A stretch of 64,000 bases of DNA from Antedon mediterranea (Eukaryota; Echinodermata; Crinoidea; Comatulida; Antedonidae), in NCBI RefSeq assembly GCF_964355755.1, contig NC_092671.1, positions 33,623,304 to 33,687,303 of the forward strand, in the 5' to 3' direction. Shown one piece after another: positions 36,045 through 45,700 of this stretch. Positions within the stretch are counted from its first letter, which is position 1; the number at the start of each line of letters is the position of its first letter. The position numbers and the translations under genes are program-made. Under the pieces are notes generated by a model. That model was not told the origin of the DNA. It made no database searches and saw only the letters and a program-made list of their open reading frames with translations.

Positions 36045-39000
36045 AATTTCGGCAAACACATAATTTTCATTTCATTTATTTATTTCACTTTACAAATATG
36101 TAAATATAAAGTGGAGGAGCCTAAAAGAAAGCAAAGCTTGTGGTGAATAGGCTCCTCAAAAAAAAAAAATAAATAAAATATAAATAAAATAACACAATCA
36201 GTAGAAACTCTAAAAAAAAACAACAATTTAACTAATATCTTTTCTCTAACACATAAGTTTAACATGTTTAAAACTAAAAAAACAAGTAAAAAAAAGATTA
36301 TATAAATTATTTAAGAAATATCCAAATATATCAATAATAAAAGAATCAATAATAAAAGAATTTACAAAGAACCTTCAACCAATAATAGTTTAAATTGACG
36401 TTTAAATAAAGCACAGTTATGAGATTTTTAAAGAAATACAGGAAGAGAATTCCAGAGTTTAGGTCCAGTGTATACAAGGGTATTCATTTTAAGACTAGTA
36501 AATGGCAGGTGATACTGATCTTTTTGTCTTGTTTGGTGAGTGTGGTATTGTTTATTTTGAGTGAATTTACTGGATATTATAGGGGTAAGTGTCCGGCAGT
36601 TAATTGAAATCTATAGAGATCCTCAATTTTTAATATTTTATTTTTTTGAAAGAGATCTTGGGTGTGAGCACGAAAAGTTACCCTGGAGATAATTCTGACA
36701 GCTCGTTTCTGGATTAATACAATTTTAGTAATAGTTGATTTTGAAGCATTTTCCCAAGCAAGAACACCATAATTTAAGTACGATAAAATAAGAGTAGAAT
36801 ATAAAATATTTAATACTTTTTGAGGAAATATTGATTTCAATTTATGCATCATGCCAACATGTTTTGATAATAATTTGCAAAGGTAATTAACATGGGCTTT
36901 CCAGTCAAGTCTGTCATCATTAAATATACCACGAAATGTTGAGTTGGTTATTTGATTAATAGGAACATTGTTGAAAATAATATCTATAACATACTATATT
37001 TGTTACTAAACAACATAAAATAGGTTTTTAGCATATTTAGTAAAGCTTGTTTGCATGGTATCCAAGTAGTAACTTTTTTTAGTTCTTGATTAACGATGTC
37101 ACAAAGACTATCTGGATCATCGTGTGAATAAAACAGACTTGAATCATCCGCAAACAGTATTTACGACATGACATTAGATATATTATTGCAATCATTTGCA
37201 TAATTATGAAGAGAAGTGGGCCCAGAATCGAACCGTAGGGACACCACATGTAACAGGTCTGCAGCTTGATTCAAAATTATTTAATGATACAAATTGTTGC
37301 CTATCAGAAAGGTAATTTCTAAACCATTTTTGAGTCACACCTCTAATTCCATAGTTTGATAATTTATGCAGTAAGATTTATGATTAACTGTATCGAAAGC
37401 TTTAGAGTAATCAAGGAAAATACCAATTATGCATATGGTTATCTAAGGCTGATGTAATCATGTCAACGAAGTGTAAAATGGCTTGTGACGTAGTGTGCTT
37501 TTCTATAAATCCAAATTGAATGTTTGAAAAAAAATTACACTGGTTTAAAAAATGTAAAGTCCGCATATATACAAGCATTTCTAAAATTTTTGAAAATGAT
37601 GTCAATAGTGAAATTGGTCGGTAATTTGATGCTTCTTGAGGACTTCCTTTCTTTAATAAAGGAATTACTTTCGCAATTGTCATTCTTTTAGGGACACACC
37701 CGTTACATATTGAGAGATTATATATATGAGTTAAAGGCGTTGGGAATAATGCATTTAATTAAATCATTGCTTATTCCATCTAATCCAGGACTTTTTTTTC
37801 TTAAGGGTATTTACACTATCAATAACGTCCATTTCAGTTATTGGAACGAAAAAAATACTGTTTTTATTCGAATCATTCTTATAACTATGAAAAGCTTTGT
37901 TTGTAGTTGGAATCGATTGTGCTAAGGAAGTGCCAATATTTGAGAAATATTCATTGAGGTGTTCAACTATGATCTGTTTGTCATCGATAGTTTGACCATT
38001 TTTTATTTTCCGATCTTTTTACGACTTTGGTCGGGATTAAATACAGGATTTATCACTTTCCACGTTCCTCTTATATCATTGTATACGGATTGGAATCGAC
38101 CGAAAAAAATAGTCTTTTTTAGCAGAACGTATTAAGTATGTAAGAATATTTTTATATTTGTTATATTTCGTCTTACATTCGAGTGTTTTAGAAAATTTAA
38201 ATTTATAAAAAAGTTTGTTCTTCTTATTTATTGATTTTAATATAGACCTTGATATCCATGACATACGAGGGATTTTTTTACGACTTCTGACGCGATTTGC
38301 CCTTCTTTGACTAAAACATTAATTTTGAAGAAATTTAAGTCTTTCCATAAATACATCAAAAGACTTGTTAACGTCATTTTCATCTAGAAATAATTGCACA
38401 TCAGAGTTTGCCAAACGTTCTTTAAAGTGAGCCAACGATTGGGGATTCAAAGAGTAAATTGTCTTATTACAATGACAGTTACAATGTTGATTAACCGTTA
38501 GCGAGGTTTTTGCAAATAACGGATACAATAATTCCCGAGACCGGGAAAGGGTGGATATTGCTAAATATATTGTAACAGTTACACGTGTGGGTTTGGTAAT
38601 AAGTGGAATAAGTGAAAATGAAATTAATGTATCTAGAAATTCACTAATGCGTGCATTTTCATCGTGATGTAGTAAATTTAAATTAAAATCACCCATAATA
38701 ATCACATTTTTATTTGTTAATGCTTGATGTGAGAGAATGTTTTCAATGTCAGTGTTAAATAATGATATGTTACTTTGTGGTGGTCTGTACACGACTCCAA
38801 CGACAATATTTTTTTTATTAGGACATCTGATTTCTCCAAATATAGATTCCAATATGTCATTCATAAATTGTAATTCAGATAATTCTTGGCAATCGAATGT
38901 ACAAGGCAAGTATATTGCTACACCACCTCCACGTTGATCGCCATGTCTAGGGTTTGTTAACAAATTATAGCCGGGGAGTGAGTAAAGGTTATATAAAAAA

Positions 39001-39200
39001 TCAGATAGCCAAGTCTCTGTGAGACCAACAATTGTAGGAGCAGAATCAATATGTAATAAAAAAGAATTATAAAGGTGGTCAAAATTTGTATTCATGCTAC
39101 GGATATTAAAGTGTAGTAATGAAATTTGGTTTTTATCCGATGCAAAATATTCATGAAATTTGTGTTCAGTGAGGTATTCACAATTGCAATTGCAATTCAT
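36045..39200 (-). mobile_element. LINE D (CR1/jockey group) inside the gene C cassette array
   Basis: Minus strand, 5' to 3': endonuclease (LLHFNIRSMNTNFDHL, VGLTETWLSDF, HGDQRGGGVAIYL, VIIMGDFNLNLL) at 39200-38319; linker at 38264-38076; polymerase pieces at 37683-37411 (NYRPISLLTSFSKILE) and the C-terminus at 36852-36577 (LYSTLILSYLNYGVLAWENA); tail GAAATAAATAAATGAAATG at about 36045-36070. Frameshifts and losses separate the parts, and the catalytic FADD region is broken. It lies immediately 3' of the micro-exon at 39227-39256. Confidence 0.8.
38319..39200 (-). CDS. LINE D endonuclease
   Basis: A 293-codon frame holds the full order of an APE-type endonuclease: N of LLHFNIRS, E of TETWLS, GGGVAIYL, Y of VGVVYRPP, and the D/N of MGDFNLN. 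The C-terminal SDH motif is not seen in frame, where the text becomes unlike the family (ISTLSRSRELLYPLF), so a frameshift near 38570 is likely. The Met start may be accidental; the element is probably 5'-truncated close to here. Confidence 0.75.
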   Translation of the reverse strand: MNCNCNCEYLTEHKFHEYFASDKNQISLLHFNIRSMNTNFDHLYNSFLLHIDSAPTIVGLTETWLSDFLYNLYSLPGYNLLTNPRHGDQRGGGVAIYLPCTFDCQELSELQFMNDILESIFGEIRCPNKKNIVVGVVYRPPQSNISLFNTDIENILSHQALTNKNVIIMGDFNLNLLHHDENARISEFLDTLISFSLIPLITKPTRVTVTIYLAISTLSRSRELLYPLFAKTSLTVNQHCNCHCNKTIYSLNPQSLAHFKERLANSDVQLFLDENDVNKSFDVFMERLKFLQN

Positions 39201-39226
39201 TATTGCAATGTCTTATTCATACTCAC

Positions 39227-39256
39227 CTTCATCCCGACGAATTCTGCTACCATGCT
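39227..39256 (-). CDS. RIRR micro-exon cassette (30 nt)
   Basis: Minus strand: CATTTCAG, 30 nt, GTGAGT; phase 1 reading HGSRIRRDE. It belongs to tandem unit A of the gene C array. LINE D begins about 27 bases downstream, in what would be the following intron. Confidence 0.65.
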
Positions 39257-39500
39257 CTGAAATGTAATAAAATAAGAACACACACGATCATGCTTCACTG
39301 TCATTTTTTAAATATTCTGTTATTATGCTAAATAATGGCGTATAATTATTTTGTTCCTTTAATATGTCATCCACTTTTACATAGTTACTGAAGTGAGGTT
39401 TACTGAAATTCAGTACATTATGGAAGTTAAAGGCAGCCATGTTGTGCAACATGACGATGATTCTGGGGGAGGAGATTATGTGAGATTGGTTTTTAGTTAC

Positions 39501-39539
39501 CTAAAGCTAATGTCAGAAGGCTAGGCTTATGGCCAGGTA
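39501..39539 (-). CDS. Candidate Pro-rich linker micro-exon, unit A (39 nt)
   Basis: Minus strand: ATTATACAG, 39 nt open in phase 1 (PGHKPSLLTLAL), donor GTAACT. It holds the position of the gene C linker exon at 41043-41072. In unit B the equivalent text (near 40470-40490) has lost the GT donor. Confidence 0.4.
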
Positions 39540-39763
39540 CTGTATAATAAATCGTATATATACTGAAAATGGAGAAGGAGGAAGTTAATTATTGCATTTA
39601 ATTATTATTATAACGCATTGCAAAATGACTCACTTTTATACTTTAATCAATCTAACTTACCGTTAGCGTTATTTACAACAGGAATATGGACACATTACTT
39701 ATAGATTATTAGTTCCAAGTCATTAAAAAACATAATATGGATCGAACAAATACTGAAATGTAT

Positions 39764-42700
39764 TCACTTTTTCAGTTTGTATTTTTCTTTGTTCAACCTA
39801 CCAATTCGGTTAACTCCCTTTTGACCTCCTCTTCCTTGGAATATCTCTGTAAAGAATTGAAAAAGACGTTGCCTAAATTGAAACATTTGACAATATACAT
39901 TGACTTTATTGTGTTTTCCTATGTATTTGTCACATTTCTACATAGCTATGTCGATAATTATTTATATTATTTAGGAGTAGGTTTGCAAATTTATTACATT
40001 TTAACGCTGTTCTTTTTGACTGTTTTATTGCAATGTTTTATTCCTACTCACCCCTATCTCGACGAATTCTGCTACCATGTTCTTCTGAAATGCAATAAAA
40101 CAAGAATACACACGATCATGTATACTTCACTGTCATTTTTTAAACATTCTGTTATGGTGCCAAATAATGGCCTATAATTAGTTTGTTCCTTTATTATGTT
40201 ATCCACTTTTAAATAGTTACTGAAGTGAGGTTTTCTATTTTCTTTTATAATAATTATGCTATAATTAAATTGTTTGGTCTTTATGTAGTCTGTTGCTGAT
40301 GAAAAAATAACGTTGCATCAAGATGATCGTCATCACTGGTATGACCTGAAATGCAGTACATTATAGAAGTTAAAGGCAGCCATGTTGTGCAACATGGCGA
40401 TTGTTCTGGAAAAGGAGGTTATGTGAGATAGGTTTTTAGGGTTAGGGGTTTAGTTATTAAAGCTAAGGCCGTGAAGATAAGCTTATGGCCAATATATACT
40501 GTATAGTATAAGGTTTTGTACAGATTATTAAGGAGGAGGAAGTTAGTTGGTGCATTTAATTATTAATATAACGCATTGCAACATAACGCTAACTTTTATA
40601 CGTTATTTAATAATAACACATTATTTATAGATTATTAGTTCCAAGTCAATTTAAAATATGGATCGAGCAAATACTGAAATGAATTCACTTTTTTCAGTGT
40701 GTATTGCTCTTTCTCCCACCTACCAATTCCGCTACCTATTCGACCACCTCTTCCTCCAACGGGGAATATCTTTGTAAAGGTAAATTGAAAAACCGTTACT
40801 TAATTTGAAACATTTGACAATATACATAATCTTCATTCTGTATTTGTCATATTTCTACATAGCTATGTTGATAATTGTGTATACTATTTAGGAGTAGGTT
40901 TGCAAATTTATTACATTTTAACACTGTTCTTTTTTTACTGTTATTTTGCAATGTTTCATTCCTACTCACCTTCATCCCGACGAATTTTGCTACCATGCTC
41001 TGAAATGCAATAAAGAATAATAAATGGTCATATATAGTTCACCGTATTGCCCTGGCCCTGGTCTAGTAGGTTCTGTATAATAGAAGGTATATGATAATAA
41101 CTTAATTAGCGTTATTTAAAAAAAAAACAGAATATAAATTGCATTATAGATATATTTTTGAGACATGTGAGCCCGATAAACAAATACAAGGAAACAAGTA
41201 TTGGTTGTAAAGTTATTTAATATGAATGGCAAGTCATCGTTGCAGCATGCACATAAAAGGAAAACACAAAAAAGGAACATTGAGAGTCTCTGAAAGGGCC
41301 AAATTACATGTCTCAAAATCGTAATTGAAAACAAAATAGAGAGGGAGTGGAGGGAGGGAAGTGAAAATTATTTTACTTAGACAAAAACTGGCGTGGTAAT
41401 CTTTTGACAGCGTGAGGTGAAGAGGATGAGATGCTTACGCTGTCAAAAGATGATTGCGAGGGCGCCCCGCAATCACGTGATTTTGACACATGTGAGCCCG
41501 ATAAACAAATACAAGGAAACAAGTATTGGTTGTAAAGTTATTTAATATGAATGGCAAGTCATCGTTGCAGCATGCACATAAAAGGAAAACATAACAAAGG
41601 AGCATTGGGATGCTCTGAAAGGGCCAACACAGTTGGCAACGAAGGGGCCAACGAAGCAGCCCAAATTAAGTGCAGGTAGAACCGATGACAAGCCATTCCG
41701 ATGTTGGTGCAACATATGTTGACACCCAGAACGTATAGAAACTATATACATAGTCTACCTGGAGCAACATGTGTTGACTCCCGTACCCGGTTGACCATTA
41801 GAATCTGATAGGTGGAGCAACCAAATATTGACATCGAAAAACGTATAGAAACACCTACATTAGTCTACCTGGAGCAACATGTGTTGACTCCAGTACACAT
41901 TTAAACATTTTAATTAGGTAGGCAGTGTAACCAAATGTTGACACCGAAAAATGTAAAGAAACAATCTCCATTAGCCTGCCTTAGTACGCGTTTGAGAATT
42001 GAGTTTAATAAACGGTGCAACCATGTTGACACCGAAAACATATAAATAACTTATTAGTCTACCTGGAGCAACGTGTTGACTCCGATTGAACATATGATTA
42101 TAATTGGCGGTGCAACCTATGCTGTCACCGAAAGAAAACAAAAATGAAAAAAGTAAAACGATATACAGAAAAAATAAGTATCAAACTTTGTTTAAGCTTG
42201 ACGCTTAATGCCCAGTCATGCTTAGGAAATATGCCAACCAGCCAGCACCCATGTTTACAATGCTGTATTTGACAAAGTTATGTAGTTCGACCATCGTCCA
42301 AAAGTCATAATGTCTTGGTGAGAGTGTCCAAGTGATTTGATGAAGGTGTTAAACTGTGTATGTTTCAGACTAGCATGGCGAGCTAATTGTTTAAGCGACG
42401 AGGAAATCATTTTCCTATTTACTGGTGTTCCATTTTCAAGCAGGAAGAACGGGCCTGCCTTCGGTGGTCGCATCCTGACCTTGACGACACTGGACATATA
42501 TTGGGCTTCCGGATTTTTTGGTGCAAGACGAAAGGAGGTGAGGAACGCTTAGAGTGTTTGAAAGAGTTGAAGTTTATTTGCACTTTAGTGGCATGTACTG
42601 TGATATCAGTTAGCATTAGTGTGTGTTCTGCGGCCTTGGAGACTACTGCTTCACTGGCTCTGAGGCATGCGAAGTAACATATTATGAACAAGGCTCTGTA

Positions 42701-45700
42701 GAGGATGAATTCGTATTTGGATTTCATGCTACCTCGCATATGTCCAATTAGCGTTACAAGAATGTCGGAGGTGACCGGCGGTCTGATCGGTTTGGATGGA
42801 GAGTTCGTTTTTTGTTTCGCTACTCCTCTGCATAAAATGCTGACTGCTGGATTTGCGGTAGGGTCTTCCATAAATGATACCCTGTGCACGAATGACACTG
42901 CGCTAAGGTAGTTTCGAATCGTGGAAATCGCCAGTGCATTTTTAGTCAGCTTACTTACATAGAGAACAATTGTCTGTGGAGTTGCTGGTAGCGGAAGGCT
43001 TAGTGATTTCCTGAATTGGTTAAAATGGTGCCATTTGCTTTTATAGTTACTAGCGGTTCCTTTGCTTAATGAGTTCCACAGTATCTCTCGTGTGAGGATC
43101 TTCAGTTGTTTAGTGGTCCGAAGTAGATTGGTTGTAAGTGCTTTGGTATCTTTAGCGGTGTGCGGTTCATACTGTGCTCCTCTAGCATGGCTTCCGTTTC
43201 CTGAAAACGAGAAAGAGCGTCACATATCCTGTTTTGCTTACCAGGGATGTGCCTGGCTGTAAACTGAACCTTTTCGTTTGATGACGATTTTTTGTTAAGC
43301 ACATATACATCAGCTAGGTTATCACAGTGGAAAACTACATGGGTGTTGGCTAGCTGTTTTGCAAAAAACGAAAGCATGACATAGATGGGGTAAATTTTGA
43401 GAACCATGATGTCGAACATTTTTCAAGATTCCGGCCAGCGGCCTTGAATCCAGAACTTTTGGAAGGTCGCACAAAGTGCGGTATTTGAGGCATCAGAGGA
43501 GAAATGTAAACGCTGCGAGTCAAATTTTTGTGGGGGTGAAAAATGGTAACGCCATTGTGTTTGCTAAGAAAGTCAGCCCACATTTAGAGATCCTCCTTTG
43601 CTGAGTCAGAAAGGTGAATAGTTGAAAAGGGGTTAGTTAGACCGGCCGTTAGGGCATAAAGCCTTCTTATGAACGCCAGTCCAGAAGGTATGCAAGTGGC
43701 AAATTGTAGCTTTTCAAAGAGATTGAAGGGCTCTCAATGTAGTTGAGTGAAGTGTGTGAGGAAGTTTTGAACTTCAAAGGGAGTAACGTAATTGTATTAT
43801 CTCAGATGGAAGCCTGTCTTACATTTTCTGTAAATCAAGTTCAATACCCAGGAAAGAAATGGTGGTGGTTGGTGAAATTGGGCTGTTGTAACTTTTTTGT
43901 AAGGATATATTTCACTCCGTCAGAAAACTTATTGAATATTTGACACGAAGATCCGCCGCCTTGGGGAAGCGTTTTATCGTAGTAATACTAGCCTAACCAC
44001 GTGAAACCTGTGAGGTGATATTGAGTGGGATGTAAATGTATTAAGGGTCTTTCACACCTGTCCCGGCACGGTTCCGGTTCGGCGCCGGAAAATCCAATCG
44101 AACGTCAATGTTTCGTTTTCACGCGGCTACGCGCATATCGATTGGCGCATAGCCGCGTGAAAACAAAACATTGATGTTCGATTCGCCGGACCGGAACTGT
44201 GCCGGAACAGGTGTGAAAGACCCTTTAGTCTGTATGCGTTACTGGTGTCCGTCTTAGCCATGAATGCTGGGTGATTGTGTATGTCAATTATGTCTATTGC
44301 GTTGGCAATTGTTTCGTAATAAACTGTTATGCAAAACCCAGGGATGTTGTGATTGACAGCGTTTGAGTCATAGGGATAGGAGAGGTTGTGGAGGATACGA
44401 AATTTTTCAGGTACGGAATTTCCGGAAGGTTGTTGATGATAGCTTGGGAGTTATTTGCTGTAAAAGCAGCCCCATGTAAGGTAGAAGCCATGAGCGAAAC
44501 ATTGGGTTAAGTAAGCGTGGTGTTTTTAACCAGATAGGAGTGCGCTTATTCTAGTCGGAATTATTGGGATCCCGAGCACTGAAAAACGAGTGGCGGTACT
44601 GACAGTTTGTCTGGACACATCTATTGAATATGTTATGGTAGGAGATACAGAAGCCGAGTGGACGCTCCACGGTTGGATGTTTTAGAGGTTTATGGTTAGC
44701 TCGTTGCGTCTAGTTTATGGAGGAGGTCGGCTCAAACCAATGACCAAGAGCAAAGTGTGTACTCCCTAGCCATTCGAAATTATCAGTCGTAAAAGTACCA
44801 TTAATTTGGATGACTGCGCATGAGGTATTTAATATACTTAAAATAATTTAAGATGTCCTGCATGTATTTACTTAAATGAAATTGTGGCAAAGTCGTGAAA
44901 GGCCTAGTGCCAGTTGTATTCGTTTAAGATGCGGCATTTGGGCTTAGGCACAAGTTCAAAGGTACCAGTGAACGTTAGCGTCAAAGTTTCCGCTGCGCTG
45001 TTGAAGTCGAGCAGATTGTGCAGCTCGATGAATTTTTTGACACGGTAGGGGTTTGAGGAAGAGAGCTGCCGGTAGGTTTGGCTTACCGACATTAATCTCA
45101 ACCACAGAAGTTACCAGGGTTTCGACGATATGCCTCATGTCCTTTAATTCTTTATTTATGTCAAGTTCAGGTACTGGCATGGTTATTTTTTGGTGCCGTA
45201 TTTTTTACCTCTTGTTAGTTCTTTTCCGTCCTGACATGTTGTATCTGTAAGAAAATCTTTGTGCAATTAAGACGGAAAAAAAAATGTGTGTGGACAGATA
45301 TCATCAAGTTGCAGTGGAAAAGGGCCCTGCAACCATGTTAAAGGAGTGAATAAAAGATTGGAAACAAAGAGTCAGCATTGGGGTAGTGAATGAACCAGCA
45401 TGAGTCATTTAATGAAATACTGTACTTAGAGGAGGGTGATAAGACACCGCCGTATGGGGTGATAGTAGAGGGACCAGCATGAGTCATATAACCTGCGCAT
45501 GAGGTATTTAATATACTTAAAATAATTTAAGATGTCCTGCATGTATTTACTTAAATAAAATTGTGGCAAAGTCGTGAAAGGCCTAGTGCCAGTTGTATTC
45601 GTTTAAGATGCGGCATTTGGGCTTAGGCACAAGTTCAAAGGTACCAGTGAACGTTAGCGTCAAAGCTTCCGCTGCGCTGTTGAAGTCGAGCAGATTGTGC

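Larger units (their letters stand above)
39227..41072 (-). repeat. Three tandem units of the gene C cassette region (about 0.8-0.9 kb each)
   Basis: Units A, B and C share a Pro-rich linker exon or its remnant, an (H)GS(R/K)IRR exon, and a terminal exon. Shared intron text includes ATACACACGATCATG, CACTGTCATTTTTTAAA, CAAATAATGGC, GGCAGCCATGTTGTGCAACA and GACAATATACAT. Similarity is high over introns as well as exons, so the duplications are fairly recent. A worn trace of the same text also lies near 35985-36020. Confidence 0.7.
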
